This document shows positions 1 through 9,565 of a DNA stretch of 11,039 bases, one piece after another. The translations under genes and the position numbers were made by a program. Under the pieces are notes generated by a model. It saw only the letters and a list, made by a program, of their open reading frames with translations. It ran no database searches and was not told the DNA's origin. The first letter of the stretch is position 1, and the number at the start of each line of letters is the position of its first letter. This stretch comes from Haplosporangium gracile (taxonomy: Eukaryota; Mortierellomycota; Mortierellomycetes; Mortierellales; Mortierellaceae), in contig JAAAUF010000442.1 of the NCBI GenBank assembly GCA_015499985.1, forward strand, positions 22,101 through 33,139, read 5' to 3'.

Positions 1-17
1 TTTTTTTTTTTTTTTTT
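1..17. repeat. T17 homopolymer at the window edge
   Basis: Seventeen T bases are followed by CTTGACAG. It could be an ordinary T-rich spacer or the polypyrimidine tract and acceptor of an exon of a plus-strand gene lying to the left. The window does not allow a decision. Confidence 0.7.
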
Positions 18-221
18 CTTGACAGAATTACCCCGCCATGTTGTTCGGGCTGTTCCGTGCGTTTGGTCTGCTTTCTTGAACGTTAATTGTCGATGAAAGG
101 ACGTCGGACTATGAACGTGGATAGGGATGCCTTTTTAGGTAGTGCGAACGAGGGGAAAGATCCGGAGAGGGCCTTGATATTTGAGGGCAGTAAAAAAAAT
201 TATGTGTTGCACCCTTACAGC

Positions 222-249
222 GTGTGTGTGTGTGTGTATGTGAGTGTGT
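222..249. repeat. (GT)n microsatellite
   Basis: Eight perfect GT units (222-237) are followed by an imperfect extension ATGTGAGTGTGTG. It lies in the 3' flank of gene 1 and is likely length-variable between strains. Confidence 0.9.
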
Positions 250-363
250 GCCCATATGCACGTTGTGGACGTACATTCGCAACGTGTCGGACCAAAAGAG
301 TATATAGGTCTTAAGTTCATATGTTAAAAGATGCTTTTTTGTACTATGCAAAAAGAAAAAATG

Positions 364-2096
364 CTACTTGTGATGATGTCGCCTATCACGCCAATCGCCA
401 CCCCCAAGACTCTGGCTGTTGGCGCCTGTCCGACTATTACCCAGATCCTGTTGTCCTGGATCGTTGTTCTCGTCCTCGTCGTCGTCACTCATCTCAACAT
501 CTTTTTCGTTCCATTTCTGTAATAGACTGGCGAGCTTCTTGGGCATCACTTTTGACGAAGACGAAGAAGAAGACGACGACGCTTTGGCAGTACTGGCAGG
601 ATTACCGCCTCCGTTCTTGACAAGTGCGGCTCGGCGCGAGGGATGAATTGATTGATCAAAAAGTGAGCCGTCATCTCCTGACGCTGTCGTTGATATCGAA
701 TCGTCAGTTTTCCGTTTCTTCTTCTTTGCAGTCCCGAAAGCTGGCTCTCCTGTTGACGATGAAGTTTTGGTGTTGGCAAGGCTGGGGGATTGGATGAGGC
801 TGTTGATTCCATCTGATCCGGCTGACTGAGGACTCAAGGTTACTGTAGTCGTTGCTGCGGGTGCTGCCCATGGGTTCAATACTGGTGCTGTCATGGTTAT
901 GGCTATTGTTGGGAATGAATGTGCCGACGGGGAGGAGGCGGAAGGTGTTGTGGCTGATGGATAGTAGTTCCAGCTGGTATTGCTCTTGTATGTTGTTGGC
1001 GATTTCCGAGCATGTGTCGATGTTGTAGAGACAGGTGGGTCCAGAGTAGTGATCAGATCCATCGAGGGATATACTGGTGAGTACAAGCCCTGCATGTCAT
1101 CATCATCGAAAACCAAAAAGTACTTGTTAGCATAAAGGAAAGATAACTACCACCGAAAATAAATTCATTTTGCTCCGCGAGTGAACATGAACGTGAATCC
1201 TAGAGACTTACGGTTCTGACGTGTTGGAACCCATAGGCTTCATCCTCAGTATCCCAAACCGCCATCCACCCATTAGGAGTCGCCATCTGCTCCAGCCGAA
1301 ACATATACTGGATCATCGATCCCACAATGCCGCTGAAATCTGGCAAGGCTGTGACTACACCTTCCTGAGTACTAATGCTGCCATCGACTTCCAGCGCCAA
1401 AGCATCAGCAAGATCCTGTCCTAGAAAGTACGCCTCCTCCAATCCACCCTTCTTCCAATCAACTATCCGAATAGCGAATTCTAGTAACCTACGTTCCAGG
1501 TCCTGAGTGACTGAGGATGAGGAGGGGAGGAGGGAGATGTGATAGAGGCGATTGTAGATCATTTGGACGGATTGATGGATTGATTCTGCTGTGGTTCCTG
1601 AATTTGCTTGTGATTCTGTTGTTGATGCCGATGTTGAAGATAGTGCAGGTATTGAGGTGGATGAAGGTGCAGGGGGTGGTGGTGGTACGTTGTCGAAGTC
1701 TAGTGGAGATTCTGATGGTGGTGGTGGCGGTGGTGGTGGAGGTGGTTGTTCGTCGTCTGGGTTGGGAATGGCGTCAATTTCTTGAAGGAACGACAGGAAC
1801 TTGAGCTCTTCCTGATCCTGTTCCATCGGTTCTCCCGATCCAGTAGCGGCAGCAGTCCTATTAGTACTGTCTGAGGGGGAAAGCTCGGAGCCATTCTCGT
1901 TGACGGACGCGGCAAAGTCCTGGAGGTCCTTTAATGCGGTCAAAATTGGGTCATCCTCCTCTTCCTCGTTTGCGTTATTGTTGGTGGTTGTCCGTGCCTG
2001 AGCACCTGTTGTTTTCTTCGTGGAGTGAGTAAGACTGATGTCATCGTCGTCGGAGTCAGAGTCAGAGTCTGTACCGTAGTTGACCAGAGCGTTCAT
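364..2096 (-). CDS. FNBP4-like WW/polyproline protein, two exons
   Basis: Read on the minus strand as exon 2096..1212 joined to 1089..364, 536 residues. The intron (1211..1090, 122 bases) has a GTAAGT donor, a GCTAAC branch point near 1130 and a CAG acceptor, and joins phase 0 to phase 0. In order: an acidic N-terminus starting MNALVNYGTDSDSD; a ten-proline run (118-127) and a second proline cluster (138-144); a predicted helical block (about 172-236, with RIVDWKKGGLEE); a WW-like motif starting at GWMAVWD (276-282); Ser/Thr-rich sequence; KKKKRK (417-422), a likely nuclear signal; PKKLASLLQKWNEK (478-491) before an acidic run; and a C-terminal GDWRDRR. The order of short NYG-acidic start, polyproline, WW and a lysine-rich tail ending in W-R-x-R resembles formin-binding protein 4, but most of the protein is low complexity, so the family name is tentative. 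A nuclear role in splicing or as an SH3/formin partner is inference. The ATG has A at -3. Confidence 0.82.
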
Positions 2097-2448
2097 CTTG
2101 AGACTTGTTCTTGTCCTGTTTCCTGATGCAGAATCTCGATCGACGGAGTGTCCTTGCTGGTGGAATTGACAAAGTAAGAAGGACTCTTTTTACTTTGGAC
2201 ATAGGCAGGGGCATTTTTTTTTTCAAGGTTCGAATGGCCACCAACAGTCACACGAACAGACTTCTAAGTGCTCACGCACAAACTGCATACGCGCTTTTTT
2301 TTTCTTCTTTTTCTTTTTATTTGACCCTTGCTCTCTATCTTGTCCTTCTTCTTCTTCCCCTTATCCCTCGCTTCTTGCAACAGCGCCCCAAGCAAGAACA
2401 AAACACATTACCTCATCACTTAACCACCAAGGACAACAAGGACACATA
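2097..2448. promoter_or_regulatory. Divergent intergenic promoter of the FNBP4-like and WDR81 genes
   Basis: The two start codons face away from each other across 352 bases, so both core promoters must share this stretch. On the WDR81 side there is a pyrimidine-rich tract at about 2296-2380, then an A/C-rich leader with ACCACCAAGGACAACAAGG just before the ATG, the usual fungal order of CT-rich element then start. No clear TATA or CCAAT box was found. Confidence 0.65.
2296..2380 (+). promoter_or_regulatory. Pyrimidine-rich core-promoter tract of the WDR81 gene
   Basis: The plus strand is almost wholly T and C, with repeated TTCTT units, ending about 70 bases before the ATG at 2449. CT-rich blocks at this distance commonly precede transcription starts in fungi. 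Confidence 0.5.
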
Positions 2449-5400
2449 ATGTTCGGCGCAGGACTCAACGCAGCCGAGCTGGCAGAACTCATTGAACGCG
2501 ATTTACAACTCCACGTCGCATTCCCTTGCTTTCCTCTCGACTCTTCCCTCGGTCACACCGCCTGCTCCGTCGTAAGTTTTTCAGCACACCGCTTCATATT
2601 ATTAACTTGTTAATTACACTTCGCAACGCAATATCACTATTAATAAAGTGAACAAAGGCAGTGGAAAATAAACGCCACTAATATGTATGAAACATTGCAT
2701 TACTTTGTTTTATGAACAAAACAACAGGTACAAAAGTCGTGGCTCGACCAACTCCATAACGGTACCGCAACAAGTTTATACGACAGCAAGACTACTCCTG
2801 TCAAGGAAGGAATCAATGGGAACAACAGCAACGGAGTCAGCAACGGGCATGGAAGCGCTAGTAGCAATGGCACGGCAGCAACAGGAGTTGGCGAAGTCAA
2901 CATTTTCATCAACGTCATCTCTAAGACGAAACCATTACAGCAGGACAGCTGGACCAGGTACCGGCTTTCTTTCGTACCAGTATTTGAATTCTTCTTCGCG
3001 CACCTGCTGTATTTACAAAAAGTCGAACAAAATAACGACTGATACGACCTCACTTCGTCGGAATGCCGCCAATAGGGTACGAGTGTTCGCAGAGTCAGAG
3101 GAGAAGTCAATAGAGCTCAGCCGGCAACTTCAAACATCGTTCACGACATTAACATCGATATCGAGCAACAAGGATTGGAACATTGCAGTTGAAGACTACA
3201 TCCGGGAACTCATGATCACGGAAAATGGCGGTTCATTCAAAACCGAAGAATCAAGGACAGCGACTCCAGCGCACCCTAACTACAAAGCCTTTTGCCCTAT
3301 TCTCGAGAGCGACGATGGTACAGCCGACAACGAGTCAACTCAAACAAGCGGAGACAGCAGGCAGGGTGCTCGAACTCGTAACAAGCGACTAATTGAGCAG
3401 GTTCTTGACATTATATACCCAACCACTCTGCGATACAGAGTTGTCCATATCACTCAAGAAGATGGTCGCAGGAACACTCACCTTGTCCTGATGGAAAGAA
3501 GTCCCGATACCAACGGTCGGCGGCCGCCCTCCAACATTGCATCAGCAACCGTCATCATCGAGTCGGATGATGCCCATTACTGTCTCTCGCCACACCGTGC
3601 AGGAGGAGCAACAGGACTGACGACGCTCCAGGACATGTTGCGATTCAACCCAGGAAACCTCAACACATCGCTCAAGAAGGGCTTTTTGGTGTACCAACTT
3701 TTGAAGGCTGTCAAGGGCTTGCACGAGAACGGGCTCATTCATGGAAACATCAACCCTTCCAACATTTATATTGATGAAAATCTTTGGATCTCATTGACGG
3801 GAATTAAATGCTCCGTGCCGCACAGACCAGCTAAGGCTTTCAGCAATGCGGCGGTAGAGAGGAACGAGTACAGGTCTCTTGTCGGCATACCAAAAGGTCA
3901 GTATTATGGCGATTGACTTTTCAGTATTTGTTCTTTTGGACCAACATCTAACGCGTCGATCTTCAATTTGCAATTAGCCATTCAGGAAGAGTCGACGGTG
4001 ATGAAGTGGGCACGAGGCGAGATATCTAATTTTACATATCTGATGATTCTCAACCATGCTGCAGGTACTATTTTACACAAATCTATTTCCTCCAAAGGAC
4101 TCGCAAACTCTACCGTGCGTGAAATTTTAGATAACTGATAAGCATTTATGCGCGTTTTCTTCATGAAAACAGGACGCCGCCAAGGAGACCCAAATGTTCA
4201 CCCCATCTTCCCTTGGGTCACGGACTTTACAGGGAAAGAGATTCATCGCGGCTGGAGAGATTTTACAAAGACCAAATTTCGTCTCAACAAGGGCGACGAA
4301 CAGCTGGACGTGACCTATGATGGCCTCATCCCACATCATATCACCGACATCTTGTCCGACATCACCTACTATGTGTACATGGCTCGTCGGATTCCCATCC
4401 CAGTCTTGTGTCAGTTCGTACGGTCAAAGTACGAGGCTAACGAATACCCTTCCTCGATTCAACGACTGTACGAGTGGACCCCTGACGAGTGTATCCCCGA
4501 GTTCTATACCGACCCTACAATCTTCAAGTCCATCCATGCGGACATGCCGGACATGTCTCTGCCTCAGTGGGCCTCCTCACCGGAAGACTTTATTAGGATT
4601 CACCGGGATGCGCTAGAGAGCGATTATGTCTCGAATCACCTGCACGAGTGGATCGACTTGACATTTGGATACAAACTGTCCGGCCCTAGTGCAGTCGAAG
4701 CCAAGAATGTTGCATTGTCTTTGTTTCCGGGCCAAAGCGAGTTCATGAAGCACGGAATCATTCAACTCTTTACAGATCCTCATCCCAAGCGGGCTTCCAA
4801 CTGGTCCCTTTCAAAAGCGTAGGTTTTCAGATGACTCTTTGATTCAAGTGTATGTGAACCAAATTCTGTCATTGTGGGGTTGATTCTGAAGATTGGCATT
4901 TCATCCCTCGGTATCATAGTGAGTTTGTCAAGTCACAGGCCAAGGCGCGGACGGCGCTTGAGAAAGCGTCCAAGATCACAAAACGTCGCAGCTTTTACAA
5001 ACCGCAAAGCGATCGCCCGCAGTTTGTGGAAAAAGTCTCGGATCTACTTTTCCGTCCAACGGGACCTACTCGCTCAAAGTCGTTACGCCAACATCAGCCA
5101 GCACCTCGAGCAACATCGACTACCATCAATAGTAATCATGAACGCGACGTTGCAAGCACAGCCCCGACTATAGTATCGCTCTCAAACAACAACTTGCTCG
5201 CTCCAATCAACCAAATCACACAGGATGCCAACCTCGCATCGACGCGACCCGAGGCGATGGTACAGTTTATTCAATCGGAACCCATTGATTTTTCAAAAGA
5301 CCTCCAGGATGATGCATTTACGGAAGAGTTGGACAATTTTGAAAAATCCTTTCACTTTGGATCGAAGTACCACTTCATGAACAATGATGCTGCTCAATCT

Positions 5401-8400
5401 CGGATATTGGCTGACTCTCCCATCCGCGAGCCTGACGACAGCGTTGCGAGGGAGCGGGATTCGTTCGAGTACATGCAGAGCTGGGACGTCTACTGTCTCG
5501 GAGACTTATTCAAACAGATCTACCTTGCTGAAGATATCCCCAACAACAGTATTGCTATGGCGCTCAGGCCTCATGTTTCAATCGCCGATCTCACCGAGTC
5601 TCAATTGGTAAGCTTTTCGCTTTACAGCAACTCGTACAAAGGCAATAGAACGAGTTTTACGCGGTGGTTTGACTAAACAGTTTTTTGCTGCCACTTTTAT
5701 GTTGCATAGATGCCGATTGCTGTAAGCGGGACTATTACGGCGATGCTGAAAAGCGACTGGAAAACGCGGCCCAAGGTCGATGTCATTCTACAAAAGTCTA
5801 TACCAGCGCTTTCGCCGCAGTCGCCAACTATCGAGATGTTTGTTCCGTCGCTGATCGGCGAAATCTATGACTTTTTGTCCATGTTCTACGTCTGGTACGT
5901 GTATGGCATGCAACGTATGATAGTTGGAATGACTTTTGAAGAGACATTGCTGACTAACGCTGGATTCTAACTACTTCGGACTGGTGGATATGATGTAGCC
6001 CGAAATCGACCCAAATGGATTTGGCTTCAAAATGGATCGATCGGATATGTCTGTTCGAAGACGAGACGTTTGAGATTGCGCTGCCTGTGTTTGTATACCT
6101 GTTCACGGACGAGGAGACCCGTGTAGGAGCACTTGGATTGTTCCCAAAATTAGGGCAACGACTGGGCATCAAGCGGACCAAAACCTTCCTCCTCAAGCCC
6201 ATCATCGCCTTGTTTGAGGTAACGCCATCTTGATTGCTTTAATTGTAACATGGTGAGGCAGAGATAAAATGAAACGCGTCACTAACTTTATTTCGTTCGA
6301 TATTGCCAATATAGACGTCAAGGCCGGTGTTGCCGATTGAGATGTTCAGCACATTGATGTTCAACGAGTTCTTACGGCGGTTCGGTACAAGCACGTTCTT
6401 GAAGCAGTTGTTTCCTTACTACCTCGATTCGCTGACTGCCGATTATATCCAGAGTGAGGCCGCATTGGACGATAGCTCATCAACATCTTCGACAGCGGCG
6501 CTCGAGAACACAGTGGTCACTGCGCCAATAGCTGATGAGGACGCCGCTAAAAAAGCTGGCGTTGATTATGTTCCTAGGCTGGGAAGAGTTGCCAGCGAGG
6601 CCTTTGTTGGCATTTGGTAAGCCAGCCTTGTCTCTATCGCGTTATTATTGGTCATTATATGCATCATGTACTACTTGCTCACGTAATTGTTGTTGATTCC
6701 TTCTTCGTATTGAAAGTCGGTCAATCGGGCCTATATTGACTTCAAAACATGTCATGAAGCCGTTCTCAAGATTGGCGTTCAAAGATCCAATGTATCTTCC
6801 CATTCTAAAGATCACTTTGAGTGGCATCGCCAACGAGTTTGGATCGACTTTTGCGTTGGTCCAGTTCAGCCACATTATGCATTTGATCGACTCGTCGTCA
6901 TCGTCGTTCACGGCCAGAACCAGCAACACACTCAAAAATCTCCTAGGACTTCTTGGATCTGTACGTGATATCTTACTTTTTCTTGTTAACAACGCGTACT
7001 TGACAAGTTTTAACTGGAAGGCTAATATCTTCTTTTTTGCTTCATTGTGAGTAGTTAGTGTCGCATATGTATGACACACAGCTGGTGACGGAACTGAAGA
7101 ACGGCGGGTCAGAATTGATCTATCGCTTGATCGAGCCAAGTCCTCGCAAGCCCTCCAATCGATCAGACGCACAAGGCAGTCCAAGGTTAGCCGTCAGCCG
7201 GACCGCATTGGACTTAATCCTACAACTGAGTTTCTCATTGAACAGACCCGACTGGGAGAAGCACGTAAGTATTGAAGCCTTTGCTACGAACGAAAAGGGA
7301 GAATTGTGAATGTGGGTGAAGAGTACAATGCGTTCTAAATAATCTTCTACCCTTTGTGTAACAGATCGCTCCGATTCTGCAAAAGTACTTTTCAGGATTT
7401 GGCCCCGAAATTGAGGAGATCAGTACCAAGGCGTCGTCCTCCATCGATGTGCAGCGAAACGAGCAGGTGAGTGACGCGTTATTTTTACTTTTGAGCGAGC
7501 GGGTTACTGTCGGGGAAATTTTAGTGGCCGTTTACTTACGTGTAATGAATGTGTATTGATAGATGATGTACGCGTATGGGCAATTGTGCTCGTGCGTGGG
7601 TCAGGATGCTATGCAGAGTATGATCCCGACGAGTGATGCGATTGAGAGGCTCATTGCGGCGAGACTGGATTCAAAAGAGTTTGGCAACTCTCCGCTGCGG
7701 TCATTGGGTAGCATTACGGCTCAAGGAAAGTTTGTCTTGACGTCTTCCGCATCGACGTTTTGGCAACAGCAAAAAGATCAACAGGCGAAGGATCTAGCCA
7801 GCGCTAAACGGATGGCGTTCTCAACCAAGGATCTGTGGTCAGCAACCTCGGCCAGCATGTCAAAGGCGTTATCGTTGTTTGATTCCACCAAGAGCCGATC
7901 TCTGTCAGCCAACTCGGCTGGAAGTGGACCGTCTTCGCTTCCGTCAGCAACGTCGGCTTTGGCATCGGTTTCTGCGTCGACATCTGCGAGTACCTTGGCA
8001 GCATCGTCGACAAACGCGACATCGTCGCTTGGACTGGTCATATCTGGCAAAGACTTTTCTTCCCATCACCATGGATCGGGTGATATCAGGGTAGGCGATT
8101 ATATGTCTGGCCAGGATTCTGTCAAATCTCCTACGGAAATTTTGTCAGCTGGATCTATGTCTCCCGTTCTTGGCGCTGGTCCTGCAAGAAAGAACCGCCA
8201 GAACTTTGGATCACCCGGCAAAGCCAAGACTGCAGTCAGACTCGAGCAACTCAGGTACGACATTTTGGACAGTGTTAAGGTACTTTGTCGGTTTCAATTT
8301 TGATGTGATGGATGACTTACATGCTTGTTTAATCTTGTTCACACAGTAATTGGAACCGATTTTTGTCTACGAACCAGGAGGAAATGGCCAAGTCGATGCA

Positions 8401-9565
8401 GTTTGCATTCAATGACTGGAAACTCCAAGGCCTTGAAGGACACACCTCAGGCGTCAGGGTGATTGGAGCGAACGAGTACCAGCGGATCTTGGCGACGGGA
8501 TCAAAGGATAGGACGGTGAAGCTGTGGTCCTTGGATATACATCGGACCATTGAAAACCCAGACTATGCTGATGCTGGATCGGGATGTTTGATGACTTATA
8601 ATGGACATCGCCGTGGAGCTGTCTATGACCTCCACTTTGCTACTGGAGGTGGGTCTTTTGGTACCGGGGATATTGTCGCCAGTTGTGATGGGCAGATTCA
8701 TGTAAGTGCTTGCATTCGACGTCTTATTGAGCCATACACTCCTATCTAAGCCATCATCTCATCATAACTGATCTTCTTTGCACGCAATTCATAACAGCTC
8801 TGGGAACCGGAAACCGGAAAGACAGTGCACCAGTTCAACACAGGAAAGGCGCCTGTGGTAACGATGGTGCCCATTCATCGATCGCGCTACATTGTTGCAG
8901 GACTGGTAGATAGCACGCTTACTTTCTTGGACAGCCATACGCACCTTAGTCTACACAATTGGCGGGCGACGAGTTCCTTGGGTATCACTGTCAAGGTGGT
9001 GACGACCAACCCTGCAGAGACACTGATCGCAACGGGGTTCTCTAATGGTACTGTTTCGCTACTGGAGTCGAGGACAGGAACTCTTGTTGGCAATTGGCGA
9101 GCCTCTGACAGCGAGATCACCCAGATGAAGTTCTACACGAACGATATTTTGATCACATCGGCATCTGCGGACCATATGGTGTGTATATGGAATGTACACA
9201 CGTTGGCGCTCATCAAGTCTATCCGGGGCACCTCTGAGATTGTCTCCCTAGAAATCTTCAAGGACGAGATCATTACTATGCATCACAACAACTCAATATC
9301 CTTTACGCCCATCAATGACGACGTAAGTTACTACTTATTTTTTTGTTGTTGTCCGTGTCTGTGATCTTGAGCCGAGCACGGTCTAGATGTTGTTTCCCAG
9401 CTCACACATGATTTTTCGTTTTCTTGGAAACAATAGTCGCTAGCATACACATCTAAGTTCAAGAGTTCAGCGATCCGGTCGTCGATCTCGTGCATCAGTA
9501 TCCTGCCAATGAACCAGCTCTTGGTCCTAGGCTGTATGGAAGGAGACCTGTACCTGTACTCCTGA
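2449..9565 (+). CDS. WDR81: WDR81-type BEACH-WD40 protein with pseudokinase region, 16 exons
   Basis: Exons: 2449-2571, 2728-2957, 3076-3896, 3978-4064, 4173-4818, 4920-5607, 5710-5894, 5999-6218, 6315-6616, 6717-6960, 7055-7264, 7365-7466, 7563-8254, 8347-8701, 8798-9322, 9437-9565. All phases agree, giving 1852 residues, close to human WDR81 (about 1940). Domains: N-terminal helix ([12 protein letters not shown]), Asn/Gly/Ser-rich linker (70-95), pseudokinase-like part (about 119-390), BEACH (about 395-628), linker, kinase C-lobe-like segment (823-892), helical repeats (about 895-1330), Ser/Ala-rich linker (about 1375-1455), seven WD repeats (1540-1852). BEACH signatures match WDR81 nearly word for word. 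In animals WDR81 with WDR91 restrains the Beclin-1/Vps34 PI3-kinase during early-to-late endosome conversion and aids aggrephagy; the same job here is inference. S. cerevisiae has a different BEACH protein (Bph1). The ATG has A at -3. The least certain junction is 2957/3076. Confidence 0.92.
3076..3896 (+). other. Pseudokinase-like N-terminal region of the WDR81 protein
   Basis: This exon (about residues 118-391) carries a helix then [12 protein letters not shown] (340-351), laid out like a kinase catalytic loop (H-R-D-x-K-x-x-N) in which HRD is HGN and the lysine is a proline. It is followed by ISLTG where DFG is expected. No glycine-rich loop or VAIK lysine is evident upstream. Loss of the catalytic Asp and of DFG means phosphotransfer is not expected. 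Kinase-like sequence near the BEACH domain is known in relatives such as plant GFS12 and Dictyostelium LvsG. The exon start at 3076 is preferred because joining it to 2957 gives WTRVRVF, which resembles WDR81 at this place. Confidence 0.7.
3978..4818 (+). other. BEACH domain of the WDR81 protein (two exons)
   Basis: Exons 3978-4064 and 4173-4818 encode the BEACH domain (about residues 395-628). Visible signatures are [21 protein letters not shown] (421-428), [22 protein letters not shown] (522-535) and [12 protein letters not shown] (580-591). The GRRQGDP junction is made exactly by splicing out 4065-4172, which supports that intron. BEACH domains mark large proteins of vesicle and endosome traffic. 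This is the most conserved part of the gene and decides the WDR81 assignment over other BEACH classes. There is no distinct PH-BEACH module before it, as in other WDR81 members. Confidence 0.95.
5479..5801 (+). other. Kinase C-lobe-like segment after the BEACH domain
   Basis: Residues 823-838 ([16 protein letters not shown], end of exon 5607 side) look like kinase helix alpha-F (D-x-W-S-x-G). Residues 874-892 ([16 protein letters not shown] core, in exon 5710-5894) look like alpha-H/alpha-I with the RP pair at 885-886. The Asp825 to Arg885 distance is 60 residues, the same as Asp220 to Arg280 in PKA. The catalytic-loop half lies about 485 residues upstream, before BEACH. That this completes one split fold is inference. 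Confidence 0.5.
5821..7700 (+). other. Helical-repeat (ARM/HEAT-like) middle of the WDR81 protein
   Basis: Across exons 7 to 13 (about residues 895-1330) the protein is a chain of amphipathic helices with a periodic pattern, for example [20 protein letters not shown] and [13 protein letters not shown]. The segment [11 protein letters not shown] aligns with the conserved LLKPLIGAYE region of animal WDR81. Such solenoids usually bind partners; in WDR81 the middle region is involved in WDR91/Beclin-1 contacts, which for this protein is inference. A Ser/Thr-rich loop (about 6470-6510) interrupts the helices. Confidence 0.6.
8347..9565 (+). other. C-terminal seven-bladed WD40 propeller of the WDR81 protein
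   Basis: Exons 14-16 encode about residues 1540-1852 with seven WD-type units. The clearest are GLEGHTSGV...[21 protein letters not shown]...DGQIHLWEPETG (made across intron 8702-8797), [19 protein letters not shown] and [15 protein letters not shown]. The final unit ends [11 protein letters not shown] just before TGA at 9563-9565, so the protein stops when the propeller closes, as in animal WDR81. Confidence 0.9.

Larger units (their letters stand above)
1..363 (-). other. 3' flank of the FNBP4-like gene, no gene seen
   Basis: This stretch lies downstream of the minus-strand stop (366-364) and holds its 3' UTR. I see no canonical AATAAA on the minus strand. It contains the T tract at 1-17 and a GT repeat. 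Short open frames here are driven by the repeat and have no recognisable protein features. Confidence 0.6.
2572..9436 (+). other. Fifteen spliceosomal introns of the WDR81 gene
   Basis: Introns: 2572-2727, 2958-3075, 3897-3977, 4065-4172, 4819-4919, 5608-5709, 5895-5998, 6219-6314, 6617-6716, 6961-7054, 7265-7364, 7467-7562, 8255-8346, 8702-8797, 9323-9436. Lengths are 81-156 bases. Donors are mostly GTAAGT, GTAAGC, GTACGT or GTGAGT; weaker ones are GTCAGT (3897), GTAGGT (4819), GTACCG (2958) and GTACGA (8255). CTAAC-like branch points are clear in introns 3, 7 and 8. Each was placed by the need to keep frame and by likeness to WDR81. For example, 8254/8347 makes LSNW, and a donor at 8280 would create an immediate stop. 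Confidence 0.82.

Noticed and set aside
18..79. Possible exon after the T17 tract and CAG
   Set aside because: Fewer than 20 codons before a stop, no recognisable protein, and no upstream sequence to test it.
109..351. Small open frames with Cys/Val or His/Thr runs around the GT repeat
   Set aside because: Their composition is set by the microsatellite; they lie in the 3' flank of gene 1.
2234..2449. Open frame of 71 codons whose TAA overlaps the WDR81 start (TAATG), with a hydrophobic middle
   Set aside because: The hydrophobic run comes from translating the CT-rich promoter tract, and transcription likely starts after that tract, so a coupled upstream ORF is improbable. Mapped 5' ends upstream of 2234 would reopen it.
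4148..4172. ATG starting MRVFFMKT just before the BEACH exon
   Set aside because: It lies inside intron 4065-4172; splicing to 4173 makes the conserved GRRQGDPN exactly.
4892..4919. Alternative acceptor at 4892 extending the post-BEACH exon with WHFIPRYHS
   Set aside because: It would need a phase-1 donor, and none exists before the stop at 4820-4822; the 4919 acceptor keeps frame with the 4819 donor.
6645..7184. Long minus-strand open frame (179 codons) opposite WDR81 exons
   Set aside because: It overlaps well supported coding exons and crosses two introns; no family features were seen.
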